Source: Syntrophaceae bacterium UBA1163
Lineage (GTDB): Bacteria; Desulfobacterota; BSN033; UBA1163
Reading direction: 5' to 3'
NCBI GenBank assembly: GCA_002311635.1
Contig: DBZJ01000232.1
Coordinates: 1 to 20,857, forward strand
Length of the DNA stretch: 20,857 nt
The position numbers and the translations under genes were made by a program. Numbering within the stretch: position 1 is the first letter of the stretch; every line of letters starts with the position of its first letter. Below are positions 7,615 to 15,644 of this stretch, in pieces. Below the pieces are notes generated by a model, which was not told the DNA's origin, ran no database searches, and saw nothing but the letters and a program-made list of their open reading frames with translations.

Positions 7615-7808
7615 TTAAATTTTCGACCACTGCGGAACCAGACTGGCATCATCTCCCCAAGAATGTTCCGGAAAATAAGGGGACGGACGTTCGCGATAGC
7701 GCTCCGTCCATAGGTGAATCTCGTGCATGAGGAGGGCATACATGACTGATCGGACAGGCAAGCCTCCACCATCGAAGGAACAGCTCTTGGCATTGACCCT
7801 GTGGTTTG
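7615..7808 (-). other. Gap with a possible unidentified coding remnant
   Basis: Downstream of lepB the minus strand stays open in one frame to a stop at 7615-7617, reading through MYALLMHEIHLWTERYRER and then PYFPEHSWGDDASLVPQWSKI piece by piece. The composition looks protein-like (Trp, Tyr, His rich), but the frame starts inside the lepB 3' end, no ribosome site precedes any ATG, and I do not recognise a family. It could be the tail of a lost gene or chance. Confidence 0.15.
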
Positions 7809-8429
7809 CTAATGAATCAGCTTGCCTATCCTGGACCACCTGACCTTGTCCAACAGACTTTCAGCAGTCCGATCCCATGAAAAATAGATGATCAGAGCCT
7901 TTCCCAAAACAGCATTCACATGGAGGAATCCCCAGAAACGGCTGTCTTCGCTGTTGTCGCGGTTATCGCCTAAGACGAAGATGGAATCCTTCGGAACAAC
8001 GATCGGACCGAAATTTTCCATCCTTTGCAGATAACCTCTCGGGAAATCGTTCGTCACAAAGTGTCCCCATGGATCATCGATCGACCTGCCATCGATATAT
8101 ATTTTATTATGGATGATCTCCACTTTTTCCCCCTCTGTTCCGATCACTCTCTTGATAAAATCCTTTGATGGATCGAGCGGAAAAATGAATACGATCACAT
8201 CCCCTCGCCGGGGTTTCTTGAATTGAAAGAACTTGATATTCGTGTAGGGAATTCTTATCCCGTAAACAAATTTGTTCACCAGGAGGTAGTCTCCTACCAG
8301 GAGTGTGGGTTCCATGGAACTCGACGGAATTTGAAAAGCCTGCACCACAAAGGCCCTGATAAAAAGAGCGATCAGGACCGCAACAATTAGCGGCTCTAAA
8401 TAGTCTTTGATAAATCCTTTCTTCTGCAT
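7809..8429 (-). CDS. lepB: Signal peptidase I
   Basis: 206 residues. One N-terminal membrane segment (PLIVAVLIALFIRAFVVQAF, 13-32) is followed by the S26 catalytic boxes: SSSMEPTL with nucleophile Ser38, RGDVIVF (75-81), FIKRVIGTEG with general base Lys93, and the GDNRDNSEDSR box (about 154-164). It removes signal peptides from Sec-exported proteins at the outer face of the inner membrane. The length is that of compact LepB enzymes with one anchor. The ATG at 8429 has GGAGG 9 bases upstream and an AGGGGAA run closer in. It lies 68 bases after the multiheme cytochrome gene and may be co-transcribed. Given how many exported proteins this window encodes, the placement is apt but may be coincidence. 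Confidence 0.95.
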   Translation of the reverse strand: MQKKGFIKDYLEPLIVAVLIALFIRAFVVQAFQIPSSSMEPTLLVGDYLLVNKFVYGIRIPYTNIKFFQFKKPRRGDVIVFIFPLDPSKDFIKRVIGTEGEKVEIIHNKIYIDGRSIDDPWGHFVTNDFPRGYLQRMENFGPIVVPKDSIFVLGDNRDNSEDSRFWGFLHVNAVLGKALIIYFSWDRTAESLLDKVRWSRIGKLIH

Positions 8430-8497
8430 TTCCCCTGGCCTCCGTTATCGATCCAATAAACTCCGGTCCGCTCGTTAGTTTTTTTCAACGTTCTTTT

Positions 8498-10324
8498 TTA
8501 ACTCGGTGAGGCCTTTTCATTCAAGTCAAAATGGTGACATTCCCCGCAGAACGTAGGCACATAATGGTCTTTCTTGTCTTCGTGGCAGGTGAGGCAGGTG
8601 TCACGGGCAATGACCTTCCATGTGTGTGGCAGATGGCACGTGGTGCACGACGGCGTCGAATGTCCATTGATTTTATGCAACCCTTTGAGACTCTGGTGGC
8701 AGGATTTGCAATTGACCATAGGCACAACTTCCGCTTCCTGAAGATGGCATGTTTTGCAAGCCATCTTCATCATGGGAGCCGAAGTATCGATTCTGTGGCA
8801 GGAGATGCAGTCCAGTGGCGGGCGGTAGCCTGCCCGGTGGCAAAGGCTGCAGAGGATCCTCTCGTGGGCTCCCTTAAGCGGCCAGGGGTGCCAGGGCTCC
8901 GAACTCGTCGAGGCAGTGGCTCCGAGGGGAAGGAGGGGCCCGCGCTGTGGCATCGTGTGGCACACCGAACACGTACTGGTCAGCACCTTTCCGGATTGGT
9001 TCACATGGTTGTTATCATGGCACCTGAAGCACCCGGGCCAGTTCCGGTGGCCAATATCGTTGGGGTAAGTTGTCCAGTTTACCTTCATCGTGGGAAAGAC
9101 GTTGCGACTGTGAATGGAGAAAATCGTATTGACTGCCTGTGTGACCTCAGCTCTCTGACGTTTAAGAACATCCGGGTAATACTTGGTGTAATATCCTTCG
9201 ATGAACAGACGCATTTCGTCCTGGACTTTATCAGGATCCTTGTAATTTTTCACCAATGCATCCAGGGCAAGCTTCTTGATCCAGGGCAGTCTGTGTGAAA
9301 TGAGGCCGGCTCCCATCGCCTTGTCCACAGCCGTTTCGGGCGGAAGGAAGACGTGCGAAGGCCGGTTGTGACAGTCCATACAGTCCATGAGGTTAGACGG
9401 GAGCTTTTCAAGCTCCTCATCCGTGAGTTTTGCTCTTTGGTCTCTGTAAACCATCATGGATCCGTCAGCCGAAACCACTTTAACCCACGGGATGTGCTGA
9501 TGCGCAGGGTCTGTCGCTTTGAAATAGACTTTTTCACTAATAATCATGTGCCAGTGAATTCCGGCATTCTCACCGAGATTAGGCGTTCCGCCCCCGGTCT
9601 TCACCAGGAGGCTGATCTGCTCGGGGGTATTTTTCTCGCTGTACCGGAAATAGGGATTTTGGATCAGTTGTGCCCCGTAGAACTTCTGCGGCCAGTGACA
9701 TTCGTCACACGTTTCCCTTGCAGGACGCAGGCTCTTGATAGGCACCGAAATGGGCCTCGGATAGGTATGAAAAACTGTGGCGAAGACTTGTGGAACCCCG
9801 GAGATTTTTGCTTTCACGTACCAGGAAACCCCTGCTCCCACGTGGCAATCTACGCAAGGAACCCGGGCATGAGGACCGTTCAAGTAAGCCGTATACTCTG
9901 GCTTCATCACCGTATGGCACAATCTCCCGCAAAACGTGTTGGAGTCCGTGAAAAGGTAGGCATTGTAATTGACGAAGGCGAACAGAATTCCGAGAAGAGA
10001 GCCGCCTGTTAGTACAACCCCGAATCTCTTCCGGTGACGGGGGTTGTTCAGGTCGAGCGTTGGAAAGGGTAATGCCTCCACGGCTCCGAGACGTCGTCGT
10101 CGCCGACTTTCTCGAACCAACCCGTAGACGAAGATAAAAATCCCCCCTGTCAAGAAGGCGGGGAAGATAAGATATGTGAAAATGCCGACGTAAGGGCTTG
10201 GCGCCTTCAAGGCAAAACTCAGCAGAAGGAAAAGGAGGATCAGCACAAGGCTGACCAGGATGATCATGCCCCCAAAGTAACTGACCGTGTTGCGGTAAAA
10301 CCGTCTTTCTATCTTCTTGTCCAC
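8498..10324 (-). CDS. NapC/NirT-family multiheme cytochrome c with 13 heme-binding motifs, membrane anchored
   Basis: 608 residues from GTG 10324, chosen because AAAGGAG lies 8 bases upstream; a TTG at 10366 would overlap the ATPase gene. Three membrane segments (about 19-39, 46-69, 102-122) precede the hemes. The first motif is CX3CH (CGRLCH, 132-137), followed by VMKPEY with a Met suited to heme ligation as in NapC/NrfH. Twelve CXXCH follow at about 157, 206, 315, 432, 452, 492, 506, 523, 539, 560, 577 and 593. NapC/NirT proteins take electrons from membrane quinol and pass them to periplasmic partners. The front half recalls ImcH-like inner-membrane cytochromes of Geobacter; the last 120 residues add a seven-heme cassette, perhaps a built-in electron wire. 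It begins 26 bases after the proton ATPase gene. The function class is confident; the electron acceptor is unknown. Confidence 0.9.
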   Translation of the reverse strand: MDKKIERRFYRNTVSYFGGMIILVSLVLILLFLLLSFALKAPSPYVGIFTYLIFPAFLTGGIFIFVYGLVRESRRRRRLGAVEALPFPTLDLNNPRHRKRFGVVLTGGSLLGILFAFVNYNAYLFTDSNTFCGRLCHTVMKPEYTAYLNGPHARVPCVDCHVGAGVSWYVKAKISGVPQVFATVFHTYPRPISVPIKSLRPARETCDECHWPQKFYGAQLIQNPYFRYSEKNTPEQISLLVKTGGGTPNLGENAGIHWHMIISEKVYFKATDPAHQHIPWVKVVSADGSMMVYRDQRAKLTDEELEKLPSNLMDCMDCHNRPSHVFLPPETAVDKAMGAGLISHRLPWIKKLALDALVKNYKDPDKVQDEMRLFIEGYYTKYYPDVLKRQRAEVTQAVNTIFSIHSRNVFPTMKVNWTTYPNDIGHRNWPGCFRCHDNNHVNQSGKVLTSTCSVCHTMPQRGPLLPLGATASTSSEPWHPWPLKGAHERILCSLCHRAGYRPPLDCISCHRIDTSAPMMKMACKTCHLQEAEVVPMVNCKSCHQSLKGLHKINGHSTPSCTTCHLPHTWKVIARDTCLTCHEDKKDHYVPTFCGECHHFDLNEKASPS

Positions 10325-10350
10325 GGTATTTGCTCCTTTAAGAAATCGTC

Positions 10351-12711
10351 TTAAAGTTGTTGCCAAAATCTTTTCACCAGCGCTACCTTAACCGTATCAT
10401 TTATTAGGCAAACAACCATAACCGAAAGAACGACAACCGAAAGTGCTGCCGCTGGAGTGATCGGGGCGATTCCTGGCAATCCGAGGACTGAAATGAGAAA
10501 GACGAGGACTAAATCGCCCGCAATCGCCAGAAGCAAGAACTGACTTGGTCTGGAATTCCAAAAATGTTTTCGCTCCCTGATGATGAGCAGGTCGAGCAAT
10601 TCCACGTAGATAAGCATTTGAAATGTAAACGTATGAAGTTGCCCAACATTACTGAATAACCCAAAATAGGAAGACCCTATGTAAAGAAAGAACATCAGCT
10701 CGGCGATCACCAGGATTCCAAGAAATAAGGCGACCTTTACAAGGCCTGTGATGTTCCAGGTATCAGGCCTCCCGGAGTACCGGACATTATCCGTAGAAAT
10801 CGACAAGGTGACAAAATCGGTGAGGAAGAGGAGAAGGATCATATGAAGCGCAGAGATGATGTACTGTCCGGTGAGAAGAAAGGCCAGGACGACAAAAACA
10901 GTAATCTGAAACGTTTTGATGACCTTATTTAAAATCCAGGTAAGGATCCTCTGATAGGTCATTCTTCCCATCTTTACCAGGTCCACGATACCCTCCAGCC
11001 CCTCCGTCGTAAGAACAGCACTGGCCGCCTTTTTCGCCACGTCCGTTGCATTGCTTACAGCGATTCCTACCTCAGCCTGTCTCAAAGCCGGGGCATCGTT
11101 CACCCCATCACCGGTCATGCCAACGATATGTCTTCCTTTCTGGAGACTCTTGACGATCAGGAATTTGTCTTCTGGATAAATTTCAGCGAAACCGTCACTT
11201 TCTTCTACAAGCTTAGATATTTTATCCTCTGTACTCTTTTTCAAGTCTGATGTTCTTGTTATTGCGTTTCCTAGGCCAAGTTCCTTAGCCACTTCCTTGG
11301 CAATTGGCAAGGCATCACCGGTCAACATCTTTACATTGAGGCCTAGATCTTTTAGTTCACGTATCAGTTTGGAAGAATCTGCCCTTGGCTTGTCGTAAAG
11401 AAATGCGACACCCACCAATTCGATATTATCTTCTCGAGTACCTTGGGCTACAGCAATGGCCCTGTAACCTTTAGCTGACAAGCTTTCCCCTCTCTCTTCT
11501 AGGGCTAATAATTGATTTTTAGAGTTTTTACATAAAGGTACGATCGTGTTGACCGCTCCCTTTAATACAAAAAATTGTTTTTCATCTTTTTCAATGATCG
11601 CTTCTGTTCTTCGGGTGGAAGGATCGAAGGGAACGAATTTTTTCTGTAAATAACCCTCTAAAGAAAGGCGAGAATCTTTAGTGGCCGACAGGAAAGCTAA
11701 GTCTATCGGGTCTTGATTTGCCTCCTGTGAGGCTAAGGCACCATAGAGGATTACATCCTTCTCACTAAATTTATCGACGACCATCTCTTTTTCCACAGAG
11801 AGTTTGTTCATCGTCATGGTGCCTGTCTTATCCGCGCAGACAATATTCATGGTAGCGGCATCTTCAATCGCGCTGAGTCGTGTAATGAGTATTCCTTTCT
11901 TCATCAGTTCTAAAGAACCCAGGGCCATGCTGATGGTGAACATGGTCGGCAAGGCCACAGGTATGGCTGACACCATCAGGACAACGGCCAAGGGGAGAAT
12001 TCCGATAAGACTCATACCTTTTACCGCTGTAAAGACGAGGGCAACTGAAAGGAAGGAACTGACGATGATCACCAGCCATTTCACAACCCTGGAAGTCACT
12101 TCCTCCATGTGCAACTTTGGTTTTGCGACCTGAACGAGTTCCACAGTCCGTCCAAAGTAAGTTTTTGTCCCTGTCGAGGTAACAATTCCGGTAACCTCTC
12201 CTCTTCTAACAATAGACCCGCCATAAAGAACCTCATTCGCCTTCTTTTCGATCATTTGAGATTCACCTGTCAGAGACGACTGATCGACCCCTACGTTTCC
12301 CTCTGCCACTTTACTGTCTGCGGGAATAAAATCCCCCGCTCTCAGTCTGATCACATCTCCGGGAACGAGTTCTCTTGCTGGAATGAGAATCCAATTTCCA
12401 TTTCTCTTCACCCTCGCATTGACTTTCAGTTTTTCTTTGAGAAGTTCGAGAGCCGCATTCGCTCTCTCTTCTTGAAGAAAACCTAAAATAGCATTAAAAA
12501 CTATGAGACCTATCACCACATACATCTCAAAAAATTTTCCCAGAGCCCCTTCTAATCCGGCTGTTATTTCAAGCATCCAGGGTGTGACACCCCAGAATTT
12601 TTTGAAGAACCCGAGCGTTCGGCTCTTTTTCTTTTCAGGGACTTCATTGTAGCCATATTCCTTTAGCCTTTTTTGGACTTCGTCTAAACCTAACCCTTTT
12701 TCTAAATCCAT
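10351..12711 (-). CDS. P-type ATPase of the P3A (proton-pump) class
   Basis: 786 residues, close to bacterial and archaeal relatives of yeast Pma1. Seen in order: short N-terminal region without metal-binding domain; TGES in the actuator domain (148-151); SAIPVALPT in helix M4 (248-256); DKTGT with phosphorylated Asp294; KGA (384-386); MLTGDA (462-467); GMTGDGVNDAPAL (531-543); and LLFLTDFVTLSISTDNV (627-643) in M6, where Asp632 aligns with the Asp required for proton transport in plant and fungal pumps. There is no CPC, SPC or HMA motif, so copper or zinc transport is unlikely. P3A pumps extrude protons at the expense of ATP. The ATG at 12711 has AAGGG 8 bases upstream. It sits 30 bases after a SHOCT membrane protein gene and 26 before the cytochrome gene, suggesting one transcript. 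Proton specificity follows from motif class and is not proven. Confidence 0.9.
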   Translation of the reverse strand: MDLEKGLGLDEVQKRLKEYGYNEVPEKKKSRTLGFFKKFWGVTPWMLEITAGLEGALGKFFEMYVVIGLIVFNAILGFLQEERANAALELLKEKLKVNARVKRNGNWILIPARELVPGDVIRLRAGDFIPADSKVAEGNVGVDQSSLTGESQMIEKKANEVLYGGSIVRRGEVTGIVTSTGTKTYFGRTVELVQVAKPKLHMEEVTSRVVKWLVIIVSSFLSVALVFTAVKGMSLIGILPLAVVLMVSAIPVALPTMFTISMALGSLELMKKGILITRLSAIEDAATMNIVCADKTGTMTMNKLSVEKEMVVDKFSEKDVILYGALASQEANQDPIDLAFLSATKDSRLSLEGYLQKKFVPFDPSTRRTEAIIEKDEKQFFVLKGAVNTIVPLCKNSKNQLLALEERGESLSAKGYRAIAVAQGTREDNIELVGVAFLYDKPRADSSKLIRELKDLGLNVKMLTGDALPIAKEVAKELGLGNAITRTSDLKKSTEDKISKLVEESDGFAEIYPEDKFLIVKSLQKGRHIVGMTGDGVNDAPALRQAEVGIAVSNATDVAKKAASAVLTTEGLEGIVDLVKMGRMTYQRILTWILNKVIKTFQITVFVVLAFLLTGQYIISALHMILLLFLTDFVTLSISTDNVRYSGRPDTWNITGLVKVALFLGILVIAELMFFLYIGSSYFGLFSNVGQLHTFTFQMLIYVELLDLLIIRERKHFWNSRPSQFLLLAIAGDLVLVFLISVLGLPGIAPITPAAALSVVVLSVMVVCLINDTVKVALVKRFWQQL

Positions 12712-12741
12712 CTTAAATGCCCTTTTCGATATCCGAGGCTA

Positions 12742-13038
12742 TCACAATCCCAGGTCTTTCTTCTTTTCTTCAAACTCCTCTTTGTTGATTTCACCCTTTG
12801 CATACCTTATTCTCAGGATTTCTAAGGCGGAATCCGTCTCCCTGGCCTTGCAGTTCTTGTGCCTTGTCGAAACCATCAGCCATCGGATCAAGAAAAGGAT
12901 TGCGACAACCACAGCGATCCAAAAAAGACCTATCAGTATGATTGAAAACAATCCACCGTGATATTCCCAACCCCACATCCGTGGACCCATCCCACCCGAA
13001 CCAGGCGGTTGGAAGGCTCCTCTAAACAATGTGATCAT
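12742..13038 (-). CDS. Small membrane protein with C-terminal SHOCT domain
   Basis: 98 residues. A glycine-rich N-terminus with MGPRMWGWEYHGG (17-29), one membrane helix (about 30-54) and a short basic linker precede a SHOCT domain at 71-96 (ALEILRIRYAKGEINKEEFE). SHOCT modules are short helical hairpins found at protein ends and thought to mediate oligomerisation or attachment; no catalytic role is known. The ATG at 13038 has AGGAG upstream but at a long spacing of about 13 bases, so translation may be modest. The gene ends 30 bases before the P3A ATPase gene, making a regulatory or assembly partner of the pump a plausible inference. The Met/Trp/His-rich front part could bind metal, but many SHOCT proteins share such a front. 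Confidence 0.8.
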   Translation of the reverse strand: MITLFRGAFQPPGSGGMGPRMWGWEYHGGLFSIILIGLFWIAVVVAILFLIRWLMVSTRHKNCKARETDSALEILRIRYAKGEINKEEFEEKKKDLGL

Positions 13039-13106
13039 CGTATTTACGTCTCTCCTGTCTTAGGTTCGTTTATTGGAGATGAAGGGGAAGGTCTCTCGAC
13101 CTGCCT

Positions 13107-13616
13107 TCATCTGATCTGCCCTCGAATTTCTCCTTCCGAGTGCTTTTTGGTTTGAATATTGACGTAGGCCTCCCCTGCCTCAATGAGTTGGATCAGAGAC
13201 TTGACGGCTTTTCCTTTTAACGGGCCGATCAGCAGATATGGCTCCACCTTGCCTTCGACAAAAAGGGTGCCGCTGATATTTTCTTTCTTCGGCTCGGCAA
13301 AAAGGCCCGCCACAGGCGGACCCTTCTCACCCTTGTTGCCCCTATGGATATAGCCGGCAGTGATATCCTTGATGTGTGAAATAGTGAGCCTGTAGGTCAA
13401 CGTGTCACCAGTGCCACTGATCTGGAATTCGGCCTCGCCTTCAGCCTCGGTGTTTACAAAGGGCACTTCCTCACTTCCTGAGAGTTTGGCCCTGAAGGTG
13501 CGTTCACCAGATGATGACCTATCAGCGGCCACTCCAAGAAAAGCAAGAAGAATGATGAATAGAAAAATAAAGAACAGACCGAGAAGAGAAAACTTGAGGA
13601 GTCTTAAGTTTGTCAA
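13107..13616 (-). CDS. Exported CHRD-domain protein
   Basis: 169 residues from a TTG start at 13616 with an AAAGGGGGG run 5 bases upstream. An N-terminal hydrophobic segment (about 8-29, ending FLGVAA) acts as signal peptide or anchor. The CHRD domain fills 40-169: FRAKLSGSEEVPFV (41-54), the central AGYIHRGNKGEKGPPV (87-102), and the closing GEAYVNIQTKKHSEGEIRGQI. CHRD domains occur in animal chordin and in many bacterial secreted proteins; the bacterial role is unknown. The gene lies between the NfeD-like and SHOCT genes (gaps of 37 and 68 bases), within the gene train that leads to the proton ATPase. Length is normal for a single-domain member. Confidence 0.85.
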   Translation of the reverse strand: MTNLRLLKFSLLGLFFIFLFIILLAFLGVAADRSSSGERTFRAKLSGSEEVPFVNTEAEGEAEFQISGTGDTLTYRLTISHIKDITAGYIHRGNKGEKGPPVAGLFAEPKKENISGTLFVEGKVEPYLLIGPLKGKAVKSLIQLIEAGEAYVNIQTKKHSEGEIRGQIR

Positions 13617-13653
13617 CCTTACCCCCCTTTCTTTAACGGATCATCTACGAGTT

Positions 13654-13989
13654 TCAGGGTGCAGGCTTCACCCTCAAAATGAGTCCTTCCACCCCCTCAA
13701 TCACGACCTTCTGGCCAGCCTGGAGGGGCTGAGAGGAAACAGCGCGCCAGATCTCACCTTGATAGTCTACCTCAGCCTCGCCCTCTTTCAGGCTGACCAC
13801 AACTGCCTGATCGCCGATCATTGCTCTTTTGCCAATGACTGGTTGTTGGCGCTGAGACTGTATGATTTTCCAGTAGATGGCAAGGGAGATAACTATCCCT
13901 ATCACATACAGCGGTAAGGCTATCTGCCACGATAGAAAGAGGAATAGAATCCATCCGAGAAGCACAACAAGCAAAAGCAGATGATGCAT
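13654..13989 (-). CDS. Short NfeD-like membrane protein with C-terminal OB-fold domain
   Basis: 111 residues. Two hydrophobic segments (3-20 and about 22-41) precede an NfeD C-terminal domain at 52-108: GKRAMIGDQAVVVSLKEG, then DYQGEIWRAVS and LQAGQKVVIEGVEGLILRV, the usual order of strands. Short NfeD proteins usually partner membrane stomatins (SPFH) and support membrane protein quality or integrity; no stomatin is visible here. The start is firm: AGGAG lies 6 bases before ATG 13989. It is the first gene of the train running to the cytochrome and lepB, with a 180-base gap upstream where a promoter would be expected; I could not single one out. Confidence 0.82.
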   Translation of the reverse strand: MHHLLLLVVLLGWILFLFLSWQIALPLYVIGIVISLAIYWKIIQSQRQQPVIGKRAMIGDQAVVVSLKEGEAEVDYQGEIWRAVSSQPLQAGQKVVIEGVEGLILRVKPAP

Positions 13990-14168
13990 AATAAACTCCT
14001 AATGAGAAATGTGAATAATAAGAATTATTTTTTGTATAAGCCTCCTCCCACAAGACAGCATAGGAGTAACTCCAGGTGCCCTGCGACCAATGAACCCAAC
14101 CAGATGTGCATCGTCAATTCGAGAGTGTTCATGTTTATCCCGAGCATTCAGGCGTTGCCCTTGTCGAC

Positions 14169-14867
14169 TCATCCTTTACGAAGCAGAGGGAGAAGGACAA
14201 TGCCGATAAAGTCTTGAAGAAAGTGCATCACAATGGGAGCAATTAAGCTCTGCCGCCAAATGTAGACGAGGGCAAAGACTAACCCCATAACGCCGACAGT
14301 CACAACCCCCGCCGATCCCTCATAGCCGTGTCCGAGTGAAAAGATTGCCGCCGACAATAGTACAGCCGCAGCTGGGCTTGAAGTGATTGCTTTCAGGCGC
14401 AGGATGAGGTAGCCACGGAAGATGGTTTCCTCAGCCAGAGCAACGATCACCACCAATACGAAGGCCAACAGAAATTCTGCCATGCCTCTGGCAGCTAAGA
14501 ATGAGGGCAGGGGCGTCGATGGAGTAGAGAGCCCCATTGCCCGCAAGGCGCTTTCGAACAACCCGGCAGCAAAGAAGAGGGGAATGTAAAGCCCAATACC
14601 CAGAGCGATCTCTTTCCGTGCGTTTCTGGATGTCCAGCCAATCGAATTGGCGGGTTCGCCATTTCGCCAGACAAAGAAGAGAATCAGGCTTCCCAGGGCA
14701 AGGTCCCGCAGGATGGTCGCAATGGCTACGATCACAAAGCTCAAGCTTCCCTGCTTAATTGCAAAAAATGAAAGGACCATGGACGGAACGATGAGGAAAA
14801 GGAAGACAGAGATCTCAACAAGCTGCTCTTTCCGGTTTACTTTAGTGATATCGCTGCCGTCAATCAA
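14169..14867 (-). CDS. CPBP-family intramembrane metalloprotease (CAAX protease/bacteriocin-processing type)
   Basis: 232 residues, mostly hydrophobic, with about seven or eight membrane helices. The family motifs are present: EETIFRGYL (146-154; Glu146, Glu147 and Arg151), FSLGH (176-180; His180), and HFLQD (215-219), where His215 would be the last metal ligand. Family members cleave within or near the membrane (Rce1-like CAAX processing) or protect against peptides; bacterial substrates are mostly unknown. The TTG start at 14867 has GGAAAGG 8 bases upstream. Its start lies only 21 bases after the stop of the membrane cytochrome gene, so the two are probably co-transcribed and perhaps functionally linked. 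Confidence 0.88.
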   Translation of the reverse strand: MIDGSDITKVNRKEQLVEISVFLFLIVPSMVLSFFAIKQGSLSFVIVAIATILRDLALGSLILFFVWRNGEPANSIGWTSRNARKEIALGIGLYIPLFFAAGLFESALRAMGLSTPSTPLPSFLAARGMAEFLLAFVLVVIVALAEETIFRGYLILRLKAITSSPAAAVLLSAAIFSLGHGYEGSAGVVTVGVMGLVFALVYIWRQSLIAPIVMHFLQDFIGIVLLPLLRKG

Positions 14868-14888
14868 TGAAAATACCTTTCCCGGTTC

Positions 14889-15575
14889 CTACTTGCTTTT
14901 TGATTCTTCCAGCATCTTGGTAATGTATTGATATAGCCTCTTGGCTTGCGCGTCAGAGATTTTTTCCGGAGGGAAAGGCGGCATATCACCTTTTGGGTCT
15001 CGCAGATAGGCGCGGAAAGTATTTAAGTCGGATAACTGGAGAGCATTTAAAATGTCCTCTCCATGGGGGTGACAATCGTTGCAATTTATGGCAAATAACT
15101 TCTCTCCGACCATAAACCTCATTGGAACCGTGAGCGGTCTCCCTTCCCCTTCAAAAACCAGTTGACCGCCAAAATATCCAATGACTATTACTGTCAGGAA
15201 GCAAAGCGTGTAAATGACCAGCATCCCCTTTGTTTCTTTTTTGGCCTTGCGGCCTACCATTAAAGCGATCACCAGCAGAACGATAAGCACTCCGGAGAGA
15301 ACCAGCTTTATTTTGATGGGAAACAGCCAGGCGCCCTCGTAGAAATGTTGCCAATCGGTGTAGCCGAATAGGATCGTTGGAAACAAGAAAACGAAGGCAA
15401 GAAGAATGATGCGATTGTACGCCGATTGTGGCAGGACAGTACGCCGAAACAGTAAAGCAATCACGGCGAAAATAAATGCCCCGATGACCAAGCCCATGGG
15501 AATATGGGTCAGAGCAGGGTGGATCGGGTGGTTATAGCCAATTTTTTCGAGCGTGTCGTACAGAAATTCGATCAT
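14889..15575 (-). CDS. DUF2231-like membrane protein fused to a C-terminal cytochrome c domain
   Basis: 228 residues. HPIHPALTHIPMGL (16-29) opens a four-helix membrane domain resembling DUF2231, with helices near 25-43, 55-72, 88-108 and 118-137. A periplasmic mono-heme domain follows, with CNDCH (165-169) and a probable axial Met198 in GDMPPFPP, then a closing helix, like a class I cytochrome c. The His-rich membrane part could also hold heme (His16, His19, His24), which would give a route from quinol to cytochrome c; this is inference. Start: AAGGAG lies 5 bases before ATG 15575. The CPBP protease gene follows after 21 bases. The 69-base gap on its other side separates it from the methionine-rich protein gene, which may be in the same transcript. 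Confidence 0.85.
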   Translation of the reverse strand: MIEFLYDTLEKIGYNHPIHPALTHIPMGLVIGAFIFAVIALLFRRTVLPQSAYNRIILLAFVFLFPTILFGYTDWQHFYEGAWLFPIKIKLVLSGVLIVLLVIALMVGRKAKKETKGMLVIYTLCFLTVIVIGYFGGQLVFEGEGRPLTVPMRFMVGEKLFAINCNDCHPHGEDILNALQLSDLNTFRAYLRDPKGDMPPFPPEKISDAQAKRLYQYITKMLEESKSK

Positions 15576-15644
15576 GTCTGCTCCTTCTTCAAATTCATAT
15601 TGAGGAAGCTAAAATGCTCGAGGAAGAGGGTAAAACCGTCTCTT

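Noticed and set aside
8531..9298. A long plus-strand open frame (255 codons) opposite the multiheme cytochrome gene
   Set aside because: It is antisense to thirteen well-placed heme motifs and its translation shows no domain; it is a by-product of codon use on the minus strand.
10325..10366. TTG start at 10366 for the cytochrome gene
   Set aside because: It would overlap the ATPase stop by 16 bases and has no Shine-Dalgarno; the GTG at 10324 follows AAAGGAG at ideal spacing.
10351..12711. Reading the P-type ATPase as a copper or heavy-metal exporter because of the nearby methionine-rich proteins
   Set aside because: No CPC/SPC motif in M4 and no N-terminal metal-binding domain; the M4 and M6 motifs are of P3A type.
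13772..14053. Minus-strand frame of 93 codons overlapping the NfeD-like gene
   Set aside because: It is out of frame with the NfeD domain and has no family features.
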